Shown here: positions 12,260 to 24,240 of the stretch, piece after piece
Numbering within the stretch: the first letter of the stretch is position 1
Layout of the letters: every line of letters starts with the position of its first letter
Assembly (NCBI GenBank): GCA_014058105.1
Contig: JACGCM010002535.1
Span: 1,612,001-1,676,000, forward strand
Origin: Kingdonia uniflora
Taxonomy: Eukaryota > Streptophyta > Magnoliopsida > Ranunculales > Circaeasteraceae
Reading direction: 5' to 3'
DNA: 64,000 nt
Translations under genes and position numbers: made by a program
The notes under the pieces: generated by a model
The model's database searches: none
Told to the model about the DNA's origin: nothing
Seen by the model: the letters and a program-made list of their open reading frames with translations, nothing else

Positions 12260-12668
12260 AGGGGCATGCCTCAGCGCCAGTTCGTTCGAACGACTCCAAT
12301 CTCGCTCGAACAACTTGTTGAATTTTGCCTTCAAAATGCCTCAGCGCAAATTGGTCTTCCGGGTCTGCAATTCATTCGAATGACTCCAATGTTGTTTGAA
12401 CAACTTGTTGAGTTTCTCCGCCAAAATGTCTAAGCGTGAATTGGCATTCAGGGTCTCCAGTTCGTTCAAACGACTTGTTGAGTTTACCTTCAAAATGCCT
12501 CGGCGTGAATTGGCCGTCTGGGTTTTCAGTTCGTTTGAATGATTACTAATGTAGCTCAAACGAAGTGAAAAATTATGCCTTCAGAATGACTCAGCGTGAA
12601 ATGGCCTTCTGGGGTTTCTAGTTCGTTCGAACGACTTCCAGTATCATTCGAGCGAATGGATTCTTCAA
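12260..12668 (-). repeat. Five imperfect 69-91-bp repeats in the LINE 3' UTR, with TTCGAA palindromes
   Basis: On the plus strand, units begin at about 12266, 12336, 12426, 12495 and 12586, each opening ATG(C/T)CT(C/A)(A/G)GCG. Most contain TTCGTTCGAACGACT or a variant followed 7-10 nt later by a second half-site such as CGCTCGAACAAC. The same paired module occurs in the copia LTRs at 13645, 15803, 28810, 33717 and 42856. Confidence 0.8.
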
Positions 12669-13639
12669 GATGTGAAAATTTGATGCATAGTCACCCATAA
12701 TCAAGTTGTGAATCAAAAATATTCAATGTAGGCATTCTCTATCATGAAAAGGAATTGAGGTCTTCCAATATACCATTCTTCAAATGGGTGAGTAGCTCTT
12801 AAGTCTCTCCTTATAAGCTGGTTTGTGGAAAATTTGATTCTCTATAGATGTAAGTAAATATGATAAACTGAATCACTCTTTAGCAGCGTGCTCCACTGGT
12901 TTTTGAAGGTCCATGGAATACAATTGCTTCTAAAAGCCTCAATAGCCGCTTTGGAATCAGAAACCACCCAGAGAACCATCCATCCATTCTGAACATCCTT
13001 CTGAATCCCATCAAAAATAGACGGGATCTATACCATATAACTAGTAGTAATCCCAACAGATTTGTTAAATGTGCCTAGAACTCCACCTGTACTATCATTG
13101 AGAATGCTCCCAATTCCTGCCCTGCCTGGGTTCCCCAAAAAAGGGACATCACAACATATTTTAACAACATTATGATTTGGTAGATCCTAGTAATAGCTTT
13201 GAATTTAGGATTGTCTAGCCTATTTACATTTGAGCTTCAGAGCTTTGAGTATTTATTGATCCTGAATGGAGTTTGCCATGGAGCCTTTGGATGGGATAGT
13301 TGTATCTGCTAGGTCTTTATAAATAGCATGTTGCATTTTTTGCATGGTTGTCCTTGCTTCATCATATCGATATCTATTTCATGCTTTCCAAATAACATTA
13401 TAGATTAAAAAAACTATTGTGATCTAGAGATCTTGGATATAAGAGCTTGATGTTTTACTTTTCTCCGGTATAGTTTTCCAATTATCTGTATTAAATATAG
13501 GAGTGAAATAGAAATTTTAGTAGCCCATTGCCATGAAGGAGCAACAGAGGAGCATTGCAAAAGAAGATGCGGTTCATTTTCTTCATTTTCCATACAAAGA
13601 GAGCACATAGAAGGTAAGATTATGTTTCGTTGTCTGACA

Positions 13640-13644
13640 TTGGC
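13640..13644. repeat. Target-site duplication TTGGC of the nested copia (partner at 16450-16454)
   Basis: TTGGC precedes the left LTR start (TGTTGGGAAAC) and follows the right LTR end (TTCCTAACA). LINE zf-RVT coding is continuous once the element and one copy of the duplication are removed. Confidence 0.9.
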
Positions 13645-14313
13645 TGTTGGGAAACTGAGGGGGCAAATCACAACGTGGAAGCACGATACAATTTAGCAAA
13701 AACTTGAAGAACCAAATCTAACCACGGAGAATTCAAACAAAGGCAATAAAACACACATACAAGGTTTAATTAGGTGGAAACCCTAAATAGGATCAAAACC
13801 ACCCCCGACAAACATGATGAATATATTACCACACTAAGGGTTACAAAAAATTACAGCGATCACTCAAACTTCACCTCTATCCTTACAGATAATCCCAGCA
13901 AGAAACCCTAGAAAAATAACCCAAGAAACCTCTCAAGAGCTAAACCTAAGATTTTTCCCTTGTCTCTCTCTAACTCTTTCTCACAGTACAGATGCCTTTA
14001 ACATACACTATCTATTTATAGGCTTTCCATTAGGTTATCTCCAAAATATGCATCATGAGATAATCCATCGGTTTAGATCAAATCCCCTTCAAAACGAACT
14101 TAGAAACAAATAAACTGAGCCAATTTCATTCGAACGAGTCATTAGGTCGTTCGAACAACCATTAGACAATCCTCTGGAATTTTGGCCCATGAGCTATTTT
14201 TGTTCGAACGACCTCAGAAGTTGTTCAAACAACTTTAGCAGGAAATCTATCGTTCGAACGACTTTCCCACTCGTTCGAACGACTTTACTAGTTTTTGAGC
14301 CGTATTCCTAACA
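13645..14313 (-). repeat. 3' LTR of the nested copia
   Basis: 669 bp, TG...CA on the plus strand (TGTTGGGAAAC to CCTAACA). 14120-14295 holds three paired TTCGAACGA modules, two of them with exact TCGTTCGAACGAC half-sites. Confidence 0.9.
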
Positions 14314-14349
14314 ATCTCCACCTCGGCGATAAAACTATTTCTTCTACTA

Positions 14350-15761
14350 CATTCGTCGTGTATCCTTGTCGCTTCTTAATTAAGAGAATTACCCGAGACT
14401 AGGCTTTTCCTAGACCCGCCAATTGGAACCCACTTTCTGATCATCTTTGTAGACCGTGCCATTGCTCTACCTTGAACTAAATTCCCCTTTCGAGAAATCT
14501 CCATAGTTCCCTTGGTACACGCAACCTTCAAATCTTCACAGATTGATTTACCAACCAATGCATACAAGTTCTCGCTTAGAACTCCCTTCATGATCAAAGA
14601 AGATTTTCGATAAACTTTCATTACTCTTCCTCGCCCGGAGTAATTGTAACCCACATTATCTTACTTGGAAAGTAAAATTATATTATAAGTCATACTCGGC
14701 ACATGTTGAACATCATGAAAAACTACGATGCATTCATCGAACATCCTCACGCGAATATCACCTATTCCCAAAATTTGCCTTCGAGAGCCATCGCTCATCG
14801 ACACAAACTTGTTACCCTCACACCTTGCATAATTGCCGAACCATGCCTTGTGTACACATACATGCATTGTAGCCCAACTATCAAGTACCCATCCTCTATC
14901 GTGGCAAGAACCATCAGCAGCCACCACGTGTAACACCTTATTACCATCATTACTAGTAATCGTTGCCAGTTTGTTAGTGTCACTTTCGAAGCCTCTTGCC
15001 GAACTTGCTCCTATACCTTTCCCCGCTTTGCAATCCAATCTATAATGAACCGATTGACCATAGCTCCAACAAGTTTCTTTTCTGAGCATATTAAAGCTTC
15101 TCTTCCCAGTAATCATCATTGCAGATTTTCCCCCCAAGGATATGCTATCCTTAAGCCTTCTCTCCCCGGAAAGAAGCGTACTTATAACCTCCTCAAAACT
15201 TAAGCTTTCTTTCCCATACATCAACGTAGGTTAAAAATGCTTGAAGGAAGATGGTAGAAATCATATGAGTTGAAGCGCCTTATCTTCATCCTCAACTTTA
15301 ACTCTGATCGATTCCAATTCCGAAACGATCCAGTTTAAAGAACCTAGGTGATCGTCAACGCTCATACCCTCATTCATCTTAAGCATATAAAGCTGCACCT
15401 TGAGGTATAAGTGATTCAAAAGACTCTTTATTTAGTACTAACTTTCAAGCTTTTCCCAAAGACCCTTTGCAGTCTCCTCTCCAGCCACGTTTGCCAAAAC
15501 ATTCTTAGCGAGATAAAGGCGTATCCCACTTTCAGCCCTTGAATTTAGATCTTCCCAGTCCTCTTCTTCATTGTCATCTGCTCTTTGGGCTACTATACCT
15601 TCAACCGGAATTTAAGGTATAGGCTTCCCTTTCAGTGCCTTGTGTAACCCGCCTTGACTTACGAGATCCTGGACTTTTATTTGCCACAATCCAAAATTGA
15701 TCTTCCCATCAAACTTCTCCATATTAAACTTGATCATGTTAGAATACTTAGATCTTCCCAT
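14350..15761 (-). pseudogene. Copia gag with protease and pre-integrase remnants
   Basis: Gag starts at the ATG at 15761 (MGRSKYSNMIKFNMEKFDGK), followed by NFGLWQIKVQDLV, the standard copia gag opening. An open stretch of 187 codons (15224-14661) continues through a degraded knuckle (CWSYGQSVHYRLDCKAG) into the aspartic protease, where the active-site D-S-G reads D-S-W (WVLDSWATMHVCV). 14654-14376 matches the GAG-preintegrase region (KGVLSENLYALVGKSI) and then jumps directly to 3' untranslated sequence. The rest of pol is deleted. Stops near 15610 and 15440 break gag. Confidence 0.8.
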
Positions 15762-15789
15762 CTTGCTACTCTACTTGCCCTAAACCTCA

Positions 15790-15800
15790 CTCTGATACCA
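15790..15800 (-). other. Primer-binding site of the nested copia (tRNA-Met type)
   Basis: The reverse strand reads TGGTATCAGAG, complementary to the 3' end of initiator tRNA-Met, two bases from the LTR at 15803. Confidence 0.85.
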
Positions 15801-15802
15801 AT

Positions 15803-16449
15803 TTTTGGGAAACTGAGGAAGCAAATTGCAACGCCGAAGCACAATACAATTTAGCAAGAACTTGATAAACCAACTCTAACCACGTAGAACTCAAAAAAAG
15901 GCAATAAAATACATACGCAAGATTTAATTAGGTGGAAACCCTAAACAGGATCAAAACCACCCCCGACAAGTACGACAAATATATTATCACACTAAGGGTT
16001 ATAAGAAGTTACAGAGATCGCTCAAACCTTACCTCTACCTTACAGATAATCCCATCAAGAAACATTAAAAAGAAAGCTCAAGCAACCTCCCCAGAGCTAA
16101 ACTGTAGATTTCTCCATTTTTTCTTTGTAACGCTTTCTAACAGTACAAAGGCCTTTAAGATACACTCTCTATTTATAGGCTTTCTATTAGGTCATCTCCG
16201 AAATACGCATCACGAGATAATCCATCGCTTTGGATTAAATCCCCTTCAAAACGAACTTAGAAACAAACAAACAGAGCCAATTTTATTCGAGCAAGTCATT
16301 AGGTCATTCGAACGACCATTAGACAATCCTCTAGAATTTTGGCCCAAGAGATAATTTCGTTCGAACAACCTCAGAAGTTGTTCGAACGACTTTAACAGAA
16401 ACTCTGTCGTTCGAACAACTTTCCCAGTTTTTGAGCCGTATTCCTAACA
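15803..16449 (-). repeat. 5' LTR of the nested copia
   Basis: 647 bp, closely similar along its length to 13645-14313, with the first base pair mutated (TTTTGGGAAAC). It lacks one TTCGAACGAC copy near the end that the other LTR has. As the 5' LTR of a minus-strand element it would hold the promoter. Confidence 0.9.
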
Positions 16450-19261
16450 TTGGCATCATGGAGCTGAATCTGATTAAGCAAACTCCATGCAAATCCTCCC
16501 AATCTGGGATGCAAGCAATTTCTCCAAGTGTATTTCCCCCACCAAGTACTGAGTGTTTTTTTCCTAAGTGTTTGAAAGGCATTTTTAATTGTTAACTGTC
16601 CAATAGGATCAAGTTTCCAAATTCGTTCATCAATGCCATTAGGGTTGCATTGGATGTTGTCAATGTTAATCTCCAAAGATAAGAATAGAAGCTTAATATA
16701 TGTCGGCATTGCCCACCCCTCATCATCAATGAAATCACTGAACTTTACTGTATATTTCTTCCATAGATACTCTGGGAGGTCAATGTATTCTCTAAGAGGA
16801 ATATTTGTTGACCAAGTATTTCGCCAGAAGTCAATTCTTAGCCTATCACCAATCACCCAACCTACATGAGGCCTAGAGATTGCTATTGCTTTCTTAGTCA
16901 CTGTCCAAATAGAAGATAGCTTATGATTTTTGACAGGATCATCTTTCTTTGTGAAGAACTTAGCTCTGAGGAATCTAGCCTAATCTTCTTCCCCATCCCT
17001 AAAAATCTAGCTTAGCTTACAAAGAATAGCTTCATTTACTTCTCCAAGGCTTCACAGACCCAGCCCTCCCCCCTTCTGAGGTTTACACACCTTATTTGTT
17101 ATGCTTCTTCTTGTGGATGGATCCTCCGTCCAAACAAAGATTCTAAGAATGGAATCTACCTCCTTGATCATTGATGTAGGTCATTTATAGACTGCCAAAT
17201 TGTGTATAGGAGTACTATTGAGCACTGCCTTGGCCAGAGTAACCCTCCATTGGAAAGAGATCATTTTTCCTGTCCAGTTGTTGGCCCTTTTCCTTATCTT
17301 TTTAACTAGAGGTCTTATGGATGCTTTAGTTACCCTCCCTTGTATGAGAAGCATTCCTCAATATGTCTCAGGGAAATTGCCTTCCCTGAAGCTAAAGATG
17401 TCCAGAACGATCCGTTGTCTAGTTAAGAGAACGTTGCTTAGAAATATCTTGCTCTTATCAATACTCACCACTTGCCCTGAGGAAATCTTATATTGCATAA
17501 GAACTTTTTTCAACTATTTTTAAATACTTAGTAGCCCCATTAACAAAGATAAAAATATCGCCTGTAAATAATAGATGAGTAGGGCTTTGGACAGATTTGA
17601 TTGTTGCCATAGGAAGAACATTATTTTCTTCTTTGAGTCTTTGGAGATTAATACTTAGAATGTCCTCTGCCAGTACAAAAAGTAAAGGGGATAGAGGGTC
17701 TCCCTACTTTAATCCCCTGCACATTTTGAAGTACCCAGTTGGACTCCCATTGATTAAATGAGAATATCCCCTTATACAGGTCTGCAGAGATAATATCCCA
17801 GTATGTTTGGAAAAAGGCACATGGAAACCCATCAGGTCTAGGTGAACTATCTGCATCTAGAGAAAAAACTGCATTGTAAACTTCTTCATGATTTGGCATT
17901 GCGGTAAGCATATTGTTCTCAGCCACTTGAACCTTATCTAGAATATTCACAAAGAGAGAGGAGGATATGTTCACTTCATGGTAAGAGAATTTGGTGGTAT
18001 AGTAGCTAACAATATGTTCCTTAATGTCCTCTTGCTTGTTGATTTCATTCCCTTTTGGAGTCTTGAGTCCAGAGATCATAGCTTTCTCATTTCTTACTCT
18101 TGTGGTGGTGTAAAAGAATCATGTGTTTCTATCCTCTTCCTGCAACCATTTAACCATAGATCTTTGTCTCCAATCTGTCTCTCCCTTCTTCTCAATATAA
18201 TCAAGTTCAGCCTCTTTCTCTAGCATTTGGTCTCCAATGCCGTCATTGCAATGGTCATCCTCGAGCTGTATCTGCAGATGAAGAATCTTTCTCTCCAACC
18301 TCTTCAATTTAATTGTACTACTGTCAGGCCCATTCTTTCACCATGTCTTAATGTCAGCTTTCAGTCTTCTAAGTTTCAGCAAGAGTTGAAATAGTGGGGC
18401 TACACCTATTCCTTCATTCCAACTTTAAAAAACTACATCTTTGAAATCTTGTTCCTTCCTCCAAGATTGCTTATACCTGAAGAGGATATTTTGGGGTTTA
18501 GGTATGTGGTGACATTCTCCAAAGAGGATAGAGTGATCTGATTTGGCCCTTGGAAGCATTTTTATCCTCCATCCTTTGTAGGTCTTTAGCCATTTAGAAT
18601 TGTATAGGCATCTATCTAGAAGGGAAAATATTTTGTAATGTCCTTTCTGAGAGTTATTCCAGGTGTATCTCATACCTGAATTTGGGCTTTCTGCAAGCTT
18701 GGTGCTCTCGATGAAATCTGCAAAGTCTATTGCAGTAAAAAGAGGTGTTTACCCACCTTTCTTTCTTGCCAGTTAGAGAATGACATTAAAGTCACCAATA
18801 CATATCCACGGCTTGCAATTTTGTTGAGAGAACCTAGAAAGTTTTGCCCACAAGTCAGTTCTGCTCACCCTTAGACCTTTTGCATGAATAAATGGAATAC
18901 AAGAGTTCATATATTTAATAGTAATGTATTGCTGGTTTGAATCAAGTACTTGAGGTTCATTTATATTAGCTTTCTAGAGCACCCAAATGTTACCTTTTTC
19001 ACCTCCTTGTTCATTGGTTATTACTTTACTATTAGCCTGGTAAAGCAAAAACTGTTGGAATATATTTTGGGTTTAGCAATCCCAAAAATACCTGGCTGCA
19101 TCTTAAAAATCTTCTTTTGGACATAGGAAATGATATTGGTGCTTCCCAATCCTCTAACATTCCAGAAAGGACCTTCATTTGGTACCATGGATGTTTGATC
19201 TTGTCACTCTGGGTTCTAAGGTATAAACCTTCTCTCCCTTGTATACTTGGTTAGGTCCCAA

Positions 19262-20955
19262 TTATTTGATGATCTGTTCTTCCATATCCATCTCATTTGC
19301 CCACCTGCTAGGATTTAGAAGATGTCGTACCTCTAAAATAGCTACCTTGCTACTATCTTCATCCTGTATCATCTGTGTCTCCTCTACCCTTTCTTCTTCC
19401 AGACTGGGGGAGTTGCATATATCTACTGATATAATTTGCTCTTCAGTGTTGTTGTGTACTTCCTCTTTGTCATCCTCTATCTCTATAACCACTTCCAGAG
19501 TTTAGAATTTATTAGAGCATCTAATTTCAGGTAAGGAGGAATTTTTAACTTGGTGAACTGTTGTACCTTTAGGTGTAGACCACTCATTTGTGTCAACGAT
19601 GATTTTCCTCTGCTGGATATGTGTGCTTGGTCTAGTCATTCCAGGGAAGTAAATTGGTGGTGATAGTTCAGTGCTTGCAGCTGGTATGTCTTGAAAATAT
19701 GTATGTTTATTAGACATTTTAGGGTCTGCTTGTGTATGTGTTATGCTCTTCTCCTTAGCTTCTAAAATTCTGGTATTGTTGTTGTGCTTGCTTGCTGGTA
19801 TACTCTCCTTCACAGGCTTCTTAAGATTTTTCTACATCACCTCATTTTGTCTACATGTTCTTTGAATAAATTTGCATTAAACAATAATATGCCCAACATT
19901 CTTGCAGTGATTTCAGTACTTTGGCATCCTGTATAGAATGATATCCTGTTTAATTATATTTCCCTCTACTTCAAGAAGGACATGATCTAGGATAGGCAGA
20001 TTTAAATTAACATCAACTAAGACATAAGCATGATACCCATATTCTTTATTTCTTGCTGATTGATCAAGTTGTATGGGTGTTCCGAAAGTCCCTCCCATTG
20101 ACATTATGATTTTCCTACTCCACAATTCCATAGGGAGCCCAGGAAATTTATGCCATATAAGAGCATTATAATTGTCTTATCTATCAATGGAGAATAGGGG
20201 AGACCATGGAATGAGTCTTATTGGCATCTTCTGAATAATCCAAGGGCATTTGCTCCAAATTAAATTTTGTACTCTTCATTGCCTAATTTGATGATGAAAA
20301 TGCCCTTCCCAATTGCAAATAAATTGCACTATCCCGTGGTTTTCCAATTAGCTCTAGCATATTCTTGTACCTCCCCAAATTTTATTTGATACAAATTGAG
20401 TCTTCTAATTAGACTATGTATAAATTGAGCTACACTATTCGCAATATCAGGAGAGGGGATTGTTAAAATTGGTGTATCACCTTTCCTTCCATCTTGTATA
20501 AGTGTGGTTGCCTCTATCTTATCAGACTCTGCTCTTTTAAGCTTTACAACATAGGTCTCTTGGGGGTTTGAATTCTTTGATTCAGGGATTTTACAATAAG
20601 GAGACCATTTTAACCTCACAACTTGATTTCCATTTTAACCATTACCTTTTTCTGCAATATAATTTGGTATAGCTTGATCTTCATTTCGATTTTGTAGAAA
20701 TCAAATCACCAGCAGCCTTCTCCATGAATCCCCATGGGCAAATCACATTGGATTGATGCTTGTTTTGTGTTTTTATTGCTTGCTCCTTCGTGGATTGATC
20801 CTTATACTGGATTTCTTGGAATGCACCTTGCTAATTTGTGATTAATTTCTCAATCAAACCCTCGCTATTAATCCCCAGCGATTGGATTCCCCTATTGAAG
20901 ATCAATTAAAGTAAATTAAGAGTAGTTGCATCCATGATTGGAATTGTAATTGAAA
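19262..20955 (-). pseudogene. LINE ORF1: DUF4283-like / zinc-knuckle nucleic-acid-binding protein, broken
   Basis: A candidate start is the ATG near 20935 (MDATTLNLL, soon closed by a stop). Further in, 20619-20329 reads as a typical DUF4283-like beginning. 20131-19913 continues with GTPIQLDQSARNKEYGYHAY and ends in a CCHC knuckle, CNHCKNVGHIIV, whose last Cys is preceded by a stop. 19813-19262 is a hydrophilic acidic tail. In L1-type plant LINEs this protein packages the RNA. The match is by domain order and knuckle. Confidence 0.7.
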
Positions 20956-21081
20956 TCACTATTCATTATCACTATTCACAATGAACAGTAATCATTATTC
21001 ATTAGAAAAAAATCTCTCTCTCAAAGTATAGCACTGTGAGGTCATCTTTAACTTTCTCAATTTAGTCCATAGGATTCTAAG

Positions 21082-21350
21082 AAAGAATAGATAACAAATG
21101 ACAAATTTTTCATAACAAATAATAAATAACAAATGATGAATATTTCATAACTAAATGATATGATATTGATGACAAATGACAAAGAATAAATATCACATGA
21201 TAAAAAATAAATAACAAATGACAAATACTTCATAAAATGATAAATATTCTAGAGGTCAATGTTAAGATTATAATGTACAATAAAATGGATACTAAAGGTT
21301 ACAAATATACAAAAGATGTTAATGTTAATGTATAACAAATGGATATTAAA
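21082..21350 (-). repeat. Motif array resuming right of the LINE
   Basis: Starts with the second AAAGAATAG copy, then ATAACAAATGACAAA repeats to about 21240, continuing the array of 11763-12094. Confidence 0.75.
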
Positions 21351-22142
21351 GTTTACAAATCAGCCTCTGACTCAACTCTTAGCCTCAATTTCTCATTAGT
21401 AATAGTATAACGATATTCATCCCCATTTATCTTAGTTGGAAATCTCATCCCCCTTACGATACTGTCCAAAAGGACAAGTAGATAGATCCTGTAGTCATAA
21501 AAATTTGGCAATTTTGGACACTCCTCAAAATGAGTTGTCCAACTGGAGTTAATACCATAAGATTTTACCTCTGAACCAGTAGGTAACCTCCGAACCAGTA
21601 GGTAGCCTATGATCATAAAAATCAAACCATATCAACATTCTCGAGAGCATCATTGATAGCTAATCATGGATAAGCTGGTATCCAGGAGATAACTTCTTTC
21701 CCTTTCCAATTTTTGTATCAACCTAGGAATCATAGATGTATATTTGTCTTTTCATAAAGGACACAGCACAAAGGACCTAATGGTTACCATTCAGATTCCA
21801 AGGAAGGAGTATTAATTTAGAATTCTTTACTTTAAAATCTCCTCGATCGAAGTAATAAGAAATTGTAGAATCTCATCCCATAGACATGATTTGAAAGCAA
21901 TTTTATTTCTACTTCAATTCCTTAGCTTCTGGAGAAGACATAATCCTCCTCCACACATTGAATGCCCTGCCTATAATTTGATTCGAAAATACATCCGTCA
22001 CCATAATCCTTTTATGTAATGGGCGAGTATGATATTGTTCATTAAAATATTGATTCAGGGCTTTCATGTAAACATTAATGACTCGAACAGAAAAAGAAAA
22101 TGGCAAATTATCAGTAAAAAATAATAATAAAGGTAAATACAA

Positions 22143-22600
22143 ATGATAAAGTTATGTGAAAAAAAATGATAAAACTTCTAGAACAAATGACAAAGATTTC
22201 TGAACAAATGATAAAGATATAGGAAATTTAATGACAAGGACTTCTGAACAAATGATAAAGTTTTAGGAAAACAAATGGCAAAGACTTCTGAATAAATGAT
22301 AAAGTTCTAGGAAAATAAATGATAAAGACTTCTGAAAAAATGACAAAGTTCAAGGAAAATAACTGACAAAGTTTTCTAAAAAAATGATAAGTTCTAGAAA
22401 AAAAATGACAAAGACTTCTGAGCAAATAACACACTTCTAGAAAAACAAATGAAGAAGCTCTGGAAAACCAAATGACAAAGACTTCTGAACAAATGACAAA
22501 GTTCTAGGCAAACAAATGACAAAGTTTTCTGACCAAATAACAGTTTTCTGAAATATCAGTAAAAGCAAATGACAGAGGATACAATAATAAATGATAAAAA
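22143..22600 (-). repeat. Motif array inside a Ulp1-like intron
   Basis: About 18 tandem-like units of AACAAATGA(C/T)AAAG with the linker TTCT(G/A)(A/G), period roughly 22-40 bp, fill the intron between exons ending WLDNK and starting VINVYMK. In gene sense the motif is CTTTGTCATTTGTT. Confidence 0.85.
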
Positions 22601-23289
22601 TTTAGCGCATAAGAAAAGGTAGTATATCATCAAAGAAATAGAGACAACGCAAATGGGTTACCTTGTTGTCCAACCATTGCTTTAGATGTAAGGTATAAAG
22701 AGCGTCAAGGCAAACAGTTTGTTTACATATCCTCATGTAAGTACTCTTGTTATAGTCTCTATCCTCAGTAGATAATTCATCCTTCCTGAGTGACCAAACA
22801 TGGTCCACCTGGTTCCTCTCATCCTGGGTGATGGGCCTTTGAATAAAAGATTTTAATAATATTCTAGGAAGAAGCTTATCAAGTTGAGTATGCAATAGGT
22901 TCATTCTACAAGCCCGTGATAATGATTTCTCATTAATCTCATCGTTATTTAGTTTATGTCTATTCCTTATGGTCTCCACCACTTCTGACTCTTGTAAAAC
23001 AAGCTAAAACAAATGAATTACTTGAGTAGTAAGAAAATATTAATGTGCATATTATATGAGAATGAGTAATAAGATATGACATCAAATCTTATTACTCAAT
23101 AGGAATGAATAATGAAAATGTATATTTAAAAGTACATTCAAACATTGGTCTGCTCAACAGCCATTTCTTTTATAATTTTCTCAGGGTCTGGTTTTTGTTG
23201 TAAAACTTCAGTTCTATCATCATCATCCTTGCCTTCAACCATAGATACATCTTTACTTTATTCCTCAACTACTGCACCAGTAGTTCCAT

Positions 23290-24240
23290 CTACACTCATA
23301 TGTAAATAAACAAACTACAAATAATAAGAGTGATACAATATATGGTAATATAATCATAAACAAATAATAAGTTATCACCAAACAAATGACTAATAATAAT
23401 AAAAAAATGATAAGTTACCATCAAATAAATGACTAATAATCATAAACAAAAGATAAGTTGTCATCAAACAAATGATAAGTTACCATCAAACAAATAAGAA
23501 ATAACCCAATGTTAGTTAGGTACCTCAACTTCATGAACGTCTTCCTGGACCACTACTTTAGTTTTTGGCTGTTTTGCAGCCATCTGTAAATACAAATGGT
23601 AAAAATGGTAAGGATAGGTGAACAAATATTATGGATGGCTCAAAATAAATGATTAATACCTCTACTACATTAGCTTCTTCCAGTACATCTTTTTTTTCAA
23701 CATAATAAACCACTACATTTGTTTGTTCTCCATCCTCCATTTGTAAAATAGGATATACATACTACAAATGGTAAAATTAAATGAAAAAATGATAGGGTAA
23801 CACACAACAAATAGTAAGGACTACATTCACAAATGTTATATATAGCTCAAAATAAATGTTAGATAAATACCTCTTGAGCATCCACTTCATCAACGGATTA
23901 GAGTTCCTCTTCTTGAACAAATTTAGCTTTCTCATCATCAGCTTTCTCATTATCACCATCTTTCTCATCTTCATCATCTTTTTCTTTTTGAGGTTCCTCT
24001 TGATCCACTGCACCCTTCTAAAACTTTACATAAAACAAATGAAATGGAAAATAAATGACAAATTTTTAGGAAAATAAATGATAAAGTTAGAGAAAAATAA
24101 ATGACAAAGTTTAAGGAAGACAAATAAGAAAGTTCCTGAAAACCAAATGACAAAGACCTTTGAACAACTGACAATGTTCTAAAAAACAAATGGAAATAAA
24201 AATGTAAATAAATGAAAGGAATTTATAAACAAATGATACC
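23290..24240 (-). repeat. Motif clusters between small acidic Ulp1-like exons
   Basis: AACAAATGA(C/T)AA-type units occur at 23290-23500, 23590-23650, 23770-23860 and 24040-24240. Between them lie short acidic coding pieces (e.g. KDLEVEDEVEKDMNMN at about 24300) with acceptor- and donor-like edges. Confidence 0.7.

Larger units (their letters stand above)
13645..16449 (-). mobile_element. Ty1/copia deletion derivative nested in the LINE
   Basis: A 2,805-bp element with two LTRs of about 650-670 bp and a perfect 5-bp duplication. Orientation is minus. The primer-binding site (TGGTATCAGAG in reverse, 15790-15800) lies left of the right-hand LTR, and a purine tract (reverse of 14314-14327) lies next to the left-hand LTR. 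Inside are only gag, a protease remnant and a pre-integrase stub. Integrase, reverse transcriptase and RNase H are absent, so it could only have moved with help from an autonomous relative. Confidence 0.9.
12840..19250 (-). pseudogene. LINE ORF2: endonuclease / reverse transcriptase / RNase H, broken
   Basis: Reading on the minus strand from about 19200, the endonuclease shows CIGDFNVIL, then LLDRCLYNSKWL and AKSDHSIL, the usual C-terminal APE-type motifs. The reverse transcriptase shows SPRPDGFPCAFFQTYW near 17840. Its catalytic box near 17550 reads FTGD instead of the FADD kept in the second LINE of this window. A zf-RVT domain, HPRLGGFAWSLLNQIQL, sits near 16490, is interrupted by the copia element at 13645-16449, and continues as CSLCMENEENEPHLLLQC at about 13600. 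RNase H follows (about 13150-12840), with FGNPGRAGIGSIL and WVVSDSKAAIEAF. Stops and frameshifts are frequent. The domain order matches plant L1 elements. Confidence 0.85.
12095..21081 (-). mobile_element. L1-type LINE, near full length, split by a copia element
   Basis: This is a minus-strand LINE bounded by a 9-bp target duplication and ending in a poly(A) tail (T10 on plus, 12095-12104). It carries ORF1 (DUF4283-like plus zinc knuckle), ORF2 (endonuclease, reverse transcriptase, zf-RVT, RNase H) and a 3' UTR with tandem repeats. Subtracting the nested copia element gives about 6.2 kb, normal for a plant L1. Its insertion point is inside the MULE motif array, so it postdates the MULE. Confidence 0.9.

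Noticed and set aside
22228..22434. Repetitive minus-strand peptide (FFRKLCQLF-type) of 68 codons
   Set aside because: It is the translation of the intronic motif array, with stops in other copies; not a gene.
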